From the NCBI GenBank assembly GCA_036346395.1, contig CM070606.1:21748915-21812914 (forward strand): a stretch of DNA of 64,000 bases, read 5' to 3'. Below the pieces are notes generated by a model. That model worked only from the letters and a program-made list of their open reading frames with translations, did no database searches and was not told where the DNA came from. The stretch comes from Hsuehochloa calcarea (taxonomy: Eukaryota > Streptophyta > Magnoliopsida > Poales > Poaceae). Shown here one piece after another: positions 1-12,636 of this stretch (positions within the stretch are counted from its first letter, which is position 1; each line of letters starts with the position of its first letter). Made by a program: the position numbers and the translations under genes.

Positions 1-497
1 TGACTGGTCCCTGTAGTGGAATCCTGGCTGATAGAACTCCCTCCCACCAGATATCTGCCTGGCCCTTCAGTTGAAGGGCCACAAAACGCGCCTTCTGCGC
101 TGAGGTCATCTCCAAAGCACCAAACTGCCTCTCCATGTACCGAAGCCAGTCAGCTGCCTGTACTGGGGTGCCCGCTCCATCAAAGGTATCAAGACGAAGG
201 GACATCCACCCCCGAAGACTCATTCTAGCCTCAGCGAGAGCTGGTACCACCACCGGAGCAACATCGGGTGCACCCGCAGCCGGAGGGGCTGCCTGCACCT
301 GCTGACGGAGTTGTTGAACTTCCTCCGAGTTCCCCGGCGTAGCGGCTCGGGCTTCAAGCAATCGGACGAGCGGCGGATGAAACCTCCTCAGCCACCCCGC
401 CAACAACCTCTTCGATGTGGGATGACGATGCAACCGAACCACGTCCACGACCATGACCACGGCCTGCACCACATCCACACCCTCTACCTCTCGCCAT
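1..497 (-). pseudogene. Ty3/gypsy gag, 5' part, broken and cut by window edge
   Basis: Read on the minus strand, an ATG at 497 opens a Gly/Arg-rich N-terminus (MARGRG...) and runs into a TGA at 356-354. Past the lesion another frame continues as a recognisable retrotransposon gag domain. It contains LDTFDG, then WLRYMERQF, KARFVALQLKGQA and a WW pair, the usual pattern of the Retrotrans_gag family. Gag forms the cytoplasmic particle that packages element RNA. The reading continues leftward out of the window, so length and the presence of pol cannot be judged. It lies downstream of the primer-binding site and the 753-2763 LTR, as expected for a minus-strand element. At least one frame disruption makes this copy non-functional. 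Confidence 0.75.
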
Positions 498-734
498 TCT
501 GAATTCCTAAGATAAAAAGCTATCCACTTAATATTAGAGCAAACAAACACAATATCATAACAAATCAGTACAGCCATCTCAATGAAACAATTCTATCAGG
601 ATCGCAGACGCAATGTTTTTTTCCCATTCCCACCTACTGTGCACAGTGTGTCAAGTTTTTAAGTTAATTTACCATTAACAGATTTTAGCAAATCAAGTTA
701 TTTAAGTTACTAACATATTCACCACGGACCTAAA

Positions 735-750
735 GCCCGCTCTGATACCA
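735..750 (-). other. Primer-binding site (tRNA-iMet type)
   Basis: The minus strand reads TGGTATCAGAGCGGGC two bases after the LTR end. TGGTATCAGAGC is the standard complement of the initiator-Met tRNA 3' end used to prime plant LTR retrotransposons. Confidence 0.9.
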
Positions 751-752
751 AC

Positions 753-2763
753 TGTAACACCCCAGACGAACCTAAGCCTGGAATGCTACCACACTAGCAT
801 AACTACAAATTAAACAAAGACATTCCTTTCTAACTTTCGGCAGAATCTCCTTTGAATTACTAACCATCCTGAAATCCGCACAGCGAACAATAATAATAAG
901 CAATTATCCAAACACACAGTTTAAAACATAATCATAAGAGTAACATCCATAATACGTTATCCAACTCCAACAGAAGTTATCCAAGACGTAAAGCGTAATG
1001 AAACAAATCTCAAGCAATTTATCCAAAATCTGAGTTATCGCTCAAATGGTTTATTCAGCGGAAAGTTTGTTTATGCCAATGTGCGACCAAGCTTAATTCT
1101 ACTCCCTCCCAAGCATGCTGTCCACAAAGGAAGCACCTAAAAACACAATATCAGCAAGAGTTAGTCCAAGACTCATCAAAGTACAAATAGTAAGACAATA
1201 ACATATGCAATTGTAACCATCAACATCCATCCACAATTCTCAATAATAGACATGTCACATGCTTACGTGATACAAACTGTTCAAATGCACTTTTCTTTCT
1301 CTCTTTTGCATATACCGGTATTACGGAGTATGCATCCGTCGTTGCATACCCATGCCTGTGCCTTCTAGCACAGGGACCACAGCCCATACTCCACAAGTAT
1401 GGGGACCAAAAGCCCGTCATATTCATGACGGGGACCTCAACCGATGCTTGGTCACCACTTGACCAAGCCTCCAATATGATGGCATGATGCACATGTGCAG
1501 AACTTTAAATCATCATACAGAAATAAGAATTACTTGTACCTCTAGCATTCATAATCATTGACATTCATAGCATTCTAGCTTCTATGCACAGCGCAATATT
1601 CTCATAATGAACAATGGCTAATAAATAGTCTACCACTAACTATACTTGCCTTTTTCCCGATACAAGGCGCGAAGACGTAGGGGTGGTGCCTCTACTCCGG
1701 AACTCCGCCTCCTACACAAGAATTATGCTAACAATAAATACGCTAAGAAAAAGGACTCTGATTACGCCCCTCAACCTAAATCCTCAAGACCTAGGGCTCG
1801 AATAGAGGTTCTACCCATTTCCCCAAGCAGTCTAGCATAAAACTTCCCGGGACAGCAGTACTAAAAACATCATCACTTTCACTACGAAACTCGGAACAAG
1901 GTGATCTTGGTCTCTCTGGAGCCACGACAAAACCATCTACGAAAACCTAGTTGGGCAAGTCCCCTGATTAGGCCTCCTACTAATTCTTGTGTTCACGTAA
2001 ATTTTCTGTCTCTGCAATTCTGACAGTCAGGAAACAGCGGTGGTAAAAACTCCATAACTTTTGATTGACAACTTTAAAATTGTTTTCTTTATCAACATGG
2101 AAATCTTACTGAATTCTATACAACATTCATTTTGGGTGGCCTTTTTGACTCGACATCTAAATAATTCATAATGCCCAGACAAAACAATCTGTCAATTCTC
2201 ATCAGCTCTCCTGGACAGTCGCAGTAAAACTACGATAACGTCTAAACCGTAAGTCCAAATCAGGAGATCTTGGTTCCTAAAGAAAGCTAAAACCGAGGGC
2301 TACAACTTTCTAAGAGGTGGTCAGATCAGAAAACGTACATATCTTACCCAAAACTGACGAGCAACAGCGCTGAACAAAACCGATCTGCTACCTCCTCTTG
2401 GCCGGCCCTCCAACGGTGGTCTCCTCGCCTTTCCTCCAATGGACCGCAGCAAGGAGCTTCACCGGGGAGGGAGGTGGTGCTGCTGGGGAGGTGGTGCGCA
2501 GGGGAGGTGCAATGGGGAGAGGGGCTGGCGGCTATGGGGGGAGAGGGGAGAGTGGGGCGGCTAGGGTTTGGGGCGCCCCCCCTCTCTTGGCCAGCCTCCC
2601 CCTAGGCCGAGCTCCCCTCTTGGACCTCCTGGGCCGTGGCCCGCGGCCCAGGTTGGCGAAATTTTATAGTTAATCCCTTTTTTCAGAAAAATTCCATTCT
2701 TTTACTTTAGTTTTCTCCCCCCGCTTCCTTTCTAATTACCCGATTAAGTTTCAGAGTATTACA
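753..2763 (-). mobile_element. 5' LTR of a Ty3/gypsy element
   Basis: On the minus strand the segment starts TGTAATACTC and ends GGTGTTACA, giving the TG...CA ends of an LTR of 2011 bp, followed at once by the primer-binding site. Inside is a GC-rich block (about 2395-2660) and a stretch near 2065-2140 that matches the LTRs of the LARDs at 35683 and 47530 (for example ATCAACATGGAAATCTTA and ACAACATTC.TTTTGGGTGG). The partner LTR and TSD lie outside the window, so this could be a full element or a truncated one. Short ORFs inside it are not convincing genes. Confidence 0.85.
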
Positions 2764-2843
2764 GCGGCCACCTTAAATAGGGCAGGGGGAGCCGCACATA
2801 ACTAAGAAAATAGGGGGTGGTACTATTTATAGTACTGTTCACA

Positions 2844-3340
2844 TATGAAAAGTACCACATCAACAGTATGGCATCCTAGGGTGGCGCCTTCCCTTAGGCC
2901 CAAGCATTGCAAGACCCAATTTGGTCCAAACAGGTGATGCTGCATCTTTTTTTGGTGAATGCAGTGTGCACATAAGGAATTTAGTGGTGAGACTGGATCC
3001 GTTGGAAAGAGGACGAGATAAGCTTTCCATCAAGCACTCATGGAGCTCGAACGGACTCCGTATTTGAAAGTTAGGTACGTTTGAAATCAGTGTTGTCTCC
3101 GGAGGCCGAATTGGATTCCAAAACGTGTCCAGCTCAAACTCTTGCTTGACTTGGACAAAAAGTGATGTGGTGCTACAAAAATATATATTTTCATCATTAT
3201 GTAGCATTATATAGTTCATATAATATAAAGGTGCTCCTAAAAACAAGCTCACATGATAATTTAAGTGAAGCATACGAGCTCTTGTAATTGAAACAGCAAG
3301 TATAGCAAATTTGGTTGTATCTGTAGGGGTCATGTCCTCA
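2844..3340 (-). pseudogene. Ty3/gypsy 3' coding remnant (post-integrase region)
   Basis: A minus-strand reading frame of 157 codons from 3333 to 2860 begins DTT/ITRAR-like and contains ITRARMLHLNYHVSLFL. This resembles the TRARARQLNYQV segment found downstream of integrase in many grass gypsy polyproteins. A homologous copy lies in the opposite orientation at 62138-62510. No protease, RT or integrase is attached, so I read it as a remnant and not a gene. The family assignment rests on remembered sequence patterns and is moderate. Confidence 0.5.
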
Positions 3341-3986
3341 TCATGTAGAGGACGGTTGAGGAAGCACTGGTGGAGACGCGGCGCCCATGGAGGCGGAGGT
3401 GGGTGAAGCTAGCACAGATGTGGTGGCAGAGGCGGGGCGGCGCCGGCATGGGAGGTGGGGGCTGAGGCCGGAGAGAGACGGGGGAGGAGGAGAGGAGAGA
3501 AGGAAGAAGATCAGGACAATACTGACATGTGGGCTAGCTTAAGGATAGGATGTATATTTTTTTTAAAAAAACTAATAAGTTCATTGGGTTTAACGATGGC
3601 TAGGCCTAACGGGGCTAATAGGAGTGGCAAAAAAGGGTGAAAGTTGAGATCCGATAGCAATGAAGGGAGGAGTAGTTTCACAATGGCATATTAGGGATCC
3701 GACCAACTTCTAATGGCAAATAAGGAATTATCTCTATATTTTACCATGGCATTGAATGGCAAATGTAGAAGATTTTATTATCCTCCGAAAAGAAGATATA
3801 TTGCAAAAAACTTAAAATTAGCTATGTAAATCAAGTGGTAATTCTCGTTCACTAGTGAAATGCTTTGCATCACTTGTGTAACACATATTTTTCATTCCCA
3901 CTGCCAAAGTGTGTATCCAAATGAAAATCAAAAGATGCATCACAGTTATATGGATAATCATATAAAATTCCGAATTGGGTAAGTAT
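3341..3986. other. Intergenic, no gene recognised
   Basis: A GC-rich purine-rich patch (about 3360-3520) is followed by AT-rich sequence with several AATGGCA-type near-repeats (3680-3770). Nothing codes convincingly. The last five bases, AGTAT at 3982-3986, are the left target site of the copia element. Confidence 0.5.
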
Positions 3987-5611
3987 TGAAGGGATCGCGG
4001 CAATGCTACGCTAGCACAAACAAAAAATTTACCGTGCAACTAAGGAACCACCGCTAGTAATAGATCACGAGATTACCGCTAGACGCGCCGACTCGTAGCA
4101 GAATTAGAGTCGTTGTAGCGAGTTGATGCAGTCGTAGTTGTACTCACGACGCGTCTCCTCCTTCGATTAGTTGTACTCGCCGCACGTCTGCTCGTCCGAG
4201 TGGTCGTACTCGCTGTGTGACTTCTCCTCCGACTCCAGTGATCGTCACGATTTGCGGATCGTCTAAGTGCTGATGCTTCGTAACAACACCTCCAAGGTAT
4301 CCACACGTACAGGGCAGGATCACCACGCACTGGAGTGCTAGCACCGACAGCATGGTTGAGAAGGTGTGGCTATTAGGGTTTTGGGAGTTCTTCCAAAGAT
4401 CATCCTCTACCTCACCCCATGCCACCTCCCCTCTTTATATAGGCATCCATGATGGGTCTCGACCTTGAGGCCCATTTGGAACTCGTGGCCTATACAAATT
4501 CGGATCACCAACCAAAACAGATCACAACACTTAAAGTGTGCGACCCTACAGGTTCATGTGTAATCGGTTATGACTCGGAAACTCATTTCCGACCACCAGT
4601 CGTTAGCGATACCTAGCAGCACATAACAATTCCCAAATACACATAGAATAAATCGGACGAACCTTGCTGTAATATGATATATGATCAGGCCCCCATCACT
4701 TACGACCAGTTTGTATCTCTATACGACCAGATTGTATTTGGTCACGACCAGTTCGTAACTCCTTACGACCAGGTCCTTACCATTCTGTGATTACGTTCGA
4801 CTAATCTACGACCAGCTCGTCTCTCCATACGACTAGTTCATAACTGATCGAACTAAGCGACCTACTCATGCATTCTCCCTTTGCTTCACGATGTCTGGTT
4901 GAATTCCAGGTGAGATGTGGTGTCATCCATGGACTATTAAATACTTTCTCGATCGAGTGTCGGATAACTTCATGTGGTCGACACTTCGACCACTAGTGGC
5001 ATGGCCATGCACTTTCTTTATCCGGTCACCACGAGGGGCCTAGAGATATCTCTCCTGTTATGTTAGGAGGGGCAAATCCCATCTCGACCAGCCATATCCC
5101 TCCGCATGTTTCATAGCATACCTGAAATCTACCTTTATAACTACTCAGTTACGAGTAGCGTTTGGCAACCCTAAGAGTGCTATTACACATGTAGGGAACC
5201 ATGCTGATATCAGTCTAAGGATTATACATCACCATTACTTGAGACCAACTAATGACACATAGATTCATAACAATCTCAATAGTGTCTCAATGATGGGTCT
5301 ATCCAACCCCATGTTCTCTAACATGTGCTCACATTATTGATTCGATATCCCCATATCCATGACAGTTGAAACATCGTCATCAGTCAATATATGTGCTAGT
5401 CGTAGAGTCACTGGTGTTCCGACCAGTGACCTCCGACGAGGGATACATTTAGAATAACATCATATAAGTTAAAGAGTTCCACCAACAAGTCACATACTTA
5501 TTGATCTATAACAAATGATTCATTCAAGGAACACGATAACATATTATCAAAATCATGGACATAACGAAATATCATCATCTCTATGATTGCCTCTAGGGCA
5601 TATTTCCAACA
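3987..5611 (-). repeat. Copia 3' LTR (left copy)
   Basis: This 1625-bp LTR carries six imperfect ACGACCAG-centred units at about 4699-4840, upstream of the TATA box in the element's orientation. It is followed leftward by host sequence and rightward by a purine-rich tract on the minus strand (5612-5622). Confidence 0.92.
4434..4441 (-). promoter_or_regulatory. TATA box of copia 3' LTR
   Basis: The minus strand reads GCCTATATAAAGAGG, a strong TATA box. The same box occurs at 11480-11487 in the other LTR, where it would drive the element transcript leftward. Confidence 0.7.
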
Positions 5612-5685
5612 GTCTCCCACTTGCACTAGAGTCAATTGTTTAAGTATCTAATACCGATATCTCTTGTGTGCGCCTCATGCTTTGG

Positions 5686-8600
5686 CTATGTGAGAGGCTT
5701 AGTCAATGGACCAGCAACATTTGAATCCGTATGAATTTTGCATATCTTAACATCTCCTTTATCGACCAGTTCGCGAATGAGATGATAACGCCTGAGTATA
5801 TGTTTGGACTTCTGATGGGATCTAGGCTCCTTAGCCTGCGCAATGGCTCCATTATTGTCACAATAGAGATCCATTGGGCTCAAGGCACTCGGAAACACTC
5901 CCAACTCTTCAATGAAATTCTTAATCCAAACACCTTCGCAGCTTCAGAAGCTGCAATGTACTCGGCTTCCATCGTAGAATCAGCAACCGTATCTTGCTTG
6001 GAACTTTTCCAGCTCACTGCTCCATTCAAAATGAATACAAAACTAGATTGTGAACGATAATCATCTTTGTCGGTTTGGAAGCTTGCATCGGTGTAACCCA
6101 TTACAACGAGTTCTTTATCACCGCCATAAACTAGGAACACATCCTTAGTTCTTCTCAAGTACTTAAGAATATTTTTCACAGCTATCAAGTGACCTTCACC
6201 GGGATCAGCCTGGTATCTGCTCGTAACACTTAGAGCATATGATACATCTGGTCGGGTACAAATCATAGCATACACAATAGATCCAATGGCCGAAGCATAT
6301 AGAATACTATTCATACGATCTCGCTCATTAGTGGTCGAAGGACATTGATTCTTGCGAAGACTTATGCCATGTGACATAGGCAAGAACTCTTTCTTGTCAT
6401 CATGCATGTTGAACCGATTCAACACCTTATCAATGTAAGTACTTTAGCATAATCCAATTAGCCTTCTTCATCTATCTCTATAGATCTTTATTCCCAAGAT
6501 ATATGCTACTTCTCCTAGGTCTTTCATAGAAAAACTATTTTTCAATGATACCTTAACGGATTCCAGCATAGGAATGTCATTCCTAATCAATAATATGTCA
6601 TCCACATATAAGATTAAGATTACAAATGCGCTCCCACTAACCTTCTTGTAAACACAAGGTTCTTCTTTGATTTTGATGAAACCAAACCTTTTGATTTCCT
6701 CATCAAAACGCAAATTCCAACTCTGAGATGCCTTCTTCAGCCCATAAATGGATTTCTGAAGTTTGCACACTTTACTAGCATTCTTTGGATCAACAAAACC
6801 TTCAGGTTGTGTCATGTACACATCCTCACTTAGTTCTCCATTAAGGAAAGTCGTTTTGATATCCATCTGCCATATCTCATAGTCGAAATATGCAGCAATA
6901 GCTTGAATGATCCGAATAGATTTAAGCATCGCTACTGGTGAGAAAGTCTCATCGTAGTCAACTCCTTGAACTTGTCGAAACCCTTTTGCGACAAGTCGAG
7001 CTTTATGAATGTGAACATTTCCATCCATATCAATCTTTTTCTTATATATCCATTTGCACTCAATGGTTTTAACACCATCAAGTGGATCGACCAGGTTCCA
7101 AACTTGATTGATACTCATGGAGTCTATCTCGGACTTCATGGCTCCAAGCCATTTCTCAGAGTCTGGGTCCATCATGGCTTCCTTATAAGTTTTAGGCTCA
7201 TCATTATTTAACAATAATACGTCATGTCCATACCTTATAGGCAATTGATGTGGCCTTTTAGATCTACGTGGGGCTGCTGCCTCATCTACAGGTTCAACAA
7301 CACTTTGTTCGTTCAGTAGTGGCTCAGTAGGAGTTGAAACACTTTCAGATGTTTCCCGAACTTCTTCGAGTTGCATCTTTCTCCTACTAACTCCTTTTGA
7401 AAGAAACTCTTTCTCCAAAAAGACACCATTTCGGGTAACAAAAACTTTGCCCTCCTCTTGATTGTAGAAATAATATCCTTTGATTTCCCTAGGATATCCT
7501 ATGAAGAAGCATTTATCGGACTTAGGTGTGAGTTTGTCAGACGTCAAACGTTTAACATAGACATGACATCCCCAAATATTTAGAAAAGACAAACTAGGAC
7601 TCTTCCCAGTCCACATCTCATATGGTGTCTTATCTACTGATTTAGATGGTACCCTATTCAAAATGAAAGCGGCAGTTTCTAGAGCGTAACCCCAAAAATA
7701 CAATGGCAGATCCGATTGGCTCATCATTGACCGAACCATGTCCAACAAGGTCCGATTACACCGCTCGGACACCCCATTCCACTGTGGAGTACCCGGTAGT
7801 GTAAGTTGTGGAATAATTCCACACTGTTTCAAGTGACCACCAAAATCATGGCTCAAAAATTCTTCTCCACGATCAGATCGTAAGAACTTGATTGTCTTGC
7901 CAAGTTGATTCTGCACCTCATTCTGGAACTCCTTGAACTTTTCAAAGGATTCCGACTTGTGCCTCATTAAATAGATATATCCATATCTACTAAAGTCATC
8001 GGTGAAAGTAATGAAGTACTGAAAACCACCTCTAGCTGTCGTGCTCATTGGTCCACACACATCAGTATGTATGAGTGCCAATAAGTCAGACGCCCTTTCA
8101 TTCCAACCAGCGAAAGGTGTCTTAGTCATCTTTCCGATCAGGCAAGATTTGCATGTTTCAAATGATTCCAAATCAAATGAGTTTAGAATTCCATCATCAT
8201 GGAGCCCACTTATATGACCCAAATGACAATGCCAAATAAAAGTGGAATTCATATCATTCGGCCGAAGCCTCTTTGCATTAACATTATAGATGGGTGCATC
8301 ATCAAGATTTAAAATAAACAACCCATTCAAAATGGGAGCATAGCCATAAAACATTTCATTCAAAAATATAGAACAACCATTGTTCTCTATAATGAATTTA
8401 TAACCCTCTACCATCAAACATGATGCCGAGATGATATTTCTACTTATGGCTGGAACGTAATAACAATTATTTAGTTTCATAACAAATCCTGAAGGCAAAA
8501 GTAATGGCAAAGTTTTGACGACTAATGCAGCAACTCTTGCTTTATTCCCGACGCGAAGATCCATCTCGCCCCTTGTTATTCTCCTACTCCTTGTTAGACT

Positions 8601-9560
8601 CTGAATCGAATTGCAAATATGAGCAACTGATCTGGTATCAAATACCCACGAGTTAACATAAGAATCAGAAAGAAAAACATCTATAACATTAATACCTGAA
8701 GTGGAAAGTTTAGTCCCACCATTCTTTTTTAGATCAGCCAGGTATTTCTTGCAGTTCCTCTTCCAGTGGCATGTCTCCTTGCAGTAAAAGCATTCCTTCT
8801 CTTGAGTCGGGCCGGACTTGGTCTTGGGTTTAGGCTTGATAGCTTGGATCCCATCCGAAACCTTGCCCTTACCTTTAACACAAGTCTTAGCTTTCTTCTT
8901 GAAGCTTGTACTCTTTTGCACAATCATCACATGAATGTTGCTTTTCTTAATGCTGTCCTCTGCAGTCTTAAGCATCATATGCAGTTCGGTGAGATTCTTG
9001 TCTAAGTCGTTCATATGGAAAGTCATAATGAACTGCCCATAGCTTGCAGGAAGCGAAGCAAGAATCAAATCTGTAGCCAACTCTTGACTAAGTGGAAAAC
9101 CAAGTTTTTCCAAGCTCTGTGTGTAACCAACCATCTTGATCACATGTGGGCTCACCGGACTACCCTCAGCTAGCTTACTCTCAAATAATTTCTTTGAGAT
9201 CTCATATCTCTCAGTCCTTGCTTGTGTCTCAAACATGCTTTTGAGCGCCACGATCATATCGTATGCATCAATATTCTCAAACTTTTTCTAAAGGTCTGAG
9301 TTCATGGCAGCAAGCAGGAGACAGCTAACATCAAGGGACTCATCACATGCCTTTTTATAGGCTGTTTTAAGAGCAACAACAGCATTCTCAGCAAGCACAC
9401 CAGGAATTGATTTCTCTAGAATATGTTCCTTTTTATCCTGCCTAAGAACAATTCTCAGATTGCGAGACCAATCCGCAAAATTTGTTCCATTCAGTTTTTC
9501 TTTATCAAGTATCGAACGTAAAGAAAAACTAGATGTAGGTACAACAGTTGGTGCTATGAT
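5686..9560 (-). pseudogene. Copia gag-pol polyprotein, mutated
   Basis: Gag starts near 9560, where no intact ATG is visible. It meets a TAG at 9290-9288, then a 929-codon open stretch runs from 9257 to 6468. In order it shows a CCHC knuckle (CFYCKETCHWKRNC), a protease site where the expected DTG reads DTR, an integrase zinc-binding and catalytic core (HTDVCGP, DRGEEF), and reverse transcriptase with YVDDILL. The frame then meets TGA (6470-6468) and TAA (6446-6444). RNase H follows from 6425 (GYTDASF, EAEYIAASEA) and shifts frame near 5935. Its C-terminus reads in another frame from 5904. The polyprotein would process itself and copy element RNA in cytoplasmic particles, but the stops, the frameshift and the altered protease site make this copy dead. 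Confidence 0.93.
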
Positions 9561-11019
9561 CTACAACATGAAATATGCAAAACTAAGACATGTGTTCAAG
9601 AAAAGTAACTTCTATTAAACAATTTAATGAAGATACTCCCACTAAATACCACATCCCTCTTATGATATTTTAGTGATTCAAGACCCACAATCAGTTAATC
9701 TACTAGTGAGCTTTGGCATCACTACTAGAAGATTAGTGAATTTGGTAAGCAACCCTTTGCTAATCATATCTCTATATGACTCTTGTTGTTGGGCAGCATC
9801 TCTATGCTCTGGCACCCAACCCTATGCCCCAAAGTCCATAACCGTTATGATGACCTTGTCAAGTTAAACCAACGCTTGCGTGTAAGTGTCCGACACAAAC
9901 CCATCTAGTCAAGGAATATTAATGGCACTCTGCTTTAGCAAGACCTACCATTAAAATACAAGATTATGGATGGTGCGGCTAATTGGGAGGGCATCTATTT
10001 AACTTAATATTATCTGAGGGAATTTTACTTCTACCATGTTAAAAGCATTTGAAACAATTAAATAACATGTATAGAAATAAATGAACAAGAATATAAGGAC
10101 ATTCACAGACAATCAAATTGCATTGTGATATAGTATGACCCTTTCTTATGGAGATCTCCATCGCCAAGCATCTTGTTCACCATGTCTCCAAGTTGCCAAA
10201 ACCTCCAAGTGCTCCCACTAAGCCATTACTCCTAATAGCACTAGGGATAAAATTGCAAGGAGTGAATAAGCACCACAAGTCGACACGCAGACCGTTATAA
10301 AAATATAGACAGCCTTGGGCTACAATAAACATGACACGAAGGTCATGAACATTACACACATGCATGCATCTCATACATCATGGGTCATACTATTCACAAA
10401 AACCTACAAAAACAAGTTAGGCATAGAATCGCATTCTATCGAGCAACAAGAACACACACTACCCAAAAAGTGTTGTCCTATTACCCAGCACAACAGTCCC
10501 GCTAGCCGGTTAGCGGGCGGGGTTCGAAGGGGCAGCGCGCTCGAAATTTTTTCCGGAACATGAATCTTATTCGCATAACCGAGCCTTGGAAATCATCGGA
10601 TTAATCATATTAACCCTATTCCGAACCGATCTGATCATTGCCTTGATACGACCACATACCGCGGCATACTCTGATGGCGGAATTCCGACCGGTAGGAGTA
10701 TAATGCAATGTGATCGTGAACAAGCGCATTAAAACATCCGGTACATATCGATCACAACTCTGATTCGATCAACCACATTAATCTTCGCGTGCTCCAATGG
10801 ATTTACGATCACTATCTGCCCTGATGGCGGAAACCGACTGGTAGAGGCATGTCGTGATACGACCATGCAAGCACGATCATGGAATAATGAATAAAAAACC
10901 CATCTTATCACCAAAGCACATGGACGATCAAATCGACCAGCAGAAACAGAAATAGATCACATCTATAACTACCACATATCACAATATTTGACCAATCCGA
11001 ATCTAAAACTAGACGTTAA
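9561..11019 (-). other. Copia leader between PBS and gag
   Basis: About 1.45 kb with no convincing ORF lies between the primer-binding site and the first gag codons. It includes a GC-rich patch near 10495-10550. Long untranslated leaders are usual in copia elements, and packaging signals would be expected here. Confidence 0.6.
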
Positions 11020-11032
11020 GGCTCTGATACCA
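11020..11032 (-). other. Copia primer-binding site
   Basis: The minus strand reads TGGTATCAGAGCC one base after the LTR end, complementary to the 3' end of initiator-Met tRNA. Confidence 0.92.
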
Positions 11033-11033
11033 C

Positions 11034-12636
11034 TGAAGGGATCGCAACAATGCTACGATAGCACAAACAAAAAATTTACCGCGCAACCAAGGAACCACTG
11101 CTAGTAATAGATCACGAGATTACCGCTAGACGCGCTGACTCGTAGCGGAAGTAGAGTCGTTGTAGCGAGTTGATGCAATCGTAGTCGTACTCACGACGCG
11201 TCTCCTCCTTCGAGTAGTTGTACTCGCTCGCGCGTCTGCTCGTCCGAGTGGTCGTACTCGCTGCGTGACTTCTCCTCCGACTCCGGTGATCGTCACGATT
11301 TGCGGATCGTCCTAGTGCTGATGCTTTGCAACAACACCTCCGAGGTATCCACACGTACGGGTAGGATCACCACGCGGTGGAGTGCTAGCACCGGCAGCGT
11401 GGTTGAGAAGGCGTGGCTATTAGGGTTTTGAAGTTCTTCCAAAGATCATCCTCTACCTCACCCCATGCCACCGCTCCTCTTTATATAGGCATCCATGATG
11501 GGTCTCGACCTTGAGGCCCATTAGGAATTTGTGGCCTATACGAATTTGGATCACCATCCAAAACAGATCACAGCCCTTTAAGTGTGCGACTCTACAGGTT
11601 CATGTGTAATCGGTTATAACTCGGAAACTCTTTTCCGACCACCAGTTGTTAGCGATACCTAGCAGGACATAACGATTCCCAAATACACATAGAATAAACC
11701 GGACGAACCTTGATGTAATATGATCTATGACCAGGCCCTCATCACTTACGACCAGATTGTATTTGGCCACGACCAGTTCGTAACTCCTTGCGACCAGGTC
11801 CTTACCATTCTGTGATTACGTTCGACTAATCTACGACCAGCTCGTATCTCCATACGACTAGTTCGTAATTGATCGAACTAAGCGACCTACTCATGCATTC
11901 TCCCTTTGCCTCACGATGTCTGGTTGAACTCCAGGTGAGATGTAGTGTCATCCATGGACTGTTCAATACTTTCTCGATCGAGTGTCGGATAACTTCATGT
12001 GGTCGACACTTCGACCACTAGTGGCATGGCCATGCACTTTCTTTATCCGATCACCACGAGGGGCTCAGAGATATCTCTCCTGTTTTGTTAGGAGGGGCAA
12101 ATCCCATCTCGACCAGCCACATCCCTCCGCATGTTTCATAGCATACCCGAAAGCTACCTTTATAACTACCCAGTTACGAGTAGCGTTTGGCAACCCCTAA
12201 GAGTGCTATTACACATGTAGGGAACCATGCTGATCTCAGGTCTAAGTACTATACACACCATTACTTGAGACCAACTAATGACACATAGATTCATAACAAT
12301 CTCAATAGTGTCTCAATGATGGGTCTATCCAACCCCATGTTCTCTAACGTGTGCTCACATTATTGATTCGATATCCCCATATCCATGACCGATGAAACAT
12401 CGTCATCAATCAATACATGTGCTGGTCGTAGAGTCACTGGTGTTTCGACCAGTGACCTCCGACAAGGGATATATTTAGAATAACATCATATAAGTTAAAG
12501 AGTTCCACCAAAAGTTACATACTTATTGATCTATAACAAATGATTCATTCAAGGAACACGATAACATATTATCAAAATCATGAACATAACGAAATATCAT
12601 CATTTCTATGATTGCCTCTAGGGCATATTTCCAACA
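11034..12636 (-). repeat. Copia 5' LTR (right copy)
   Basis: This 1603-bp partner of the left LTR has five ACGACCAG units where the left copy has six. The TATA box is at 11480-11487 on the minus strand. The small substitutions and indels between the two LTRs fit an element that inserted some time ago. Confidence 0.92.

Larger units (their letters stand above)
3987..12636 (-). mobile_element. Complete Ty1/copia LTR retrotransposon
   Basis: An 8650-bp element in minus orientation. It has two LTRs (3987-5611 and 11034-12636), a primer-binding site at 11020-11032, a polypurine tract next to the left LTR, and a gag-protease-integrase-RT-RNase H reading between them, which is the copia domain order. 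LTRs begin TGTTGGAAATATGCCC and end CCTTCA. The flanks AGTAT (3982-3986) and AGTTT (12637-12641) agree at four of five positions, consistent with an aged 5-bp TSD. Several stops and a frameshift show that it cannot move on its own. The LTR start and RNase H resemble the Angela/BARE-type lineage, which is an inference. Confidence 0.92.

Noticed and set aside
8766..9005. Plus-strand ORFs opposite the copia polyprotein
   Set aside because: Shadows of the minus-strand gag-pol reading, which has clear family motifs.
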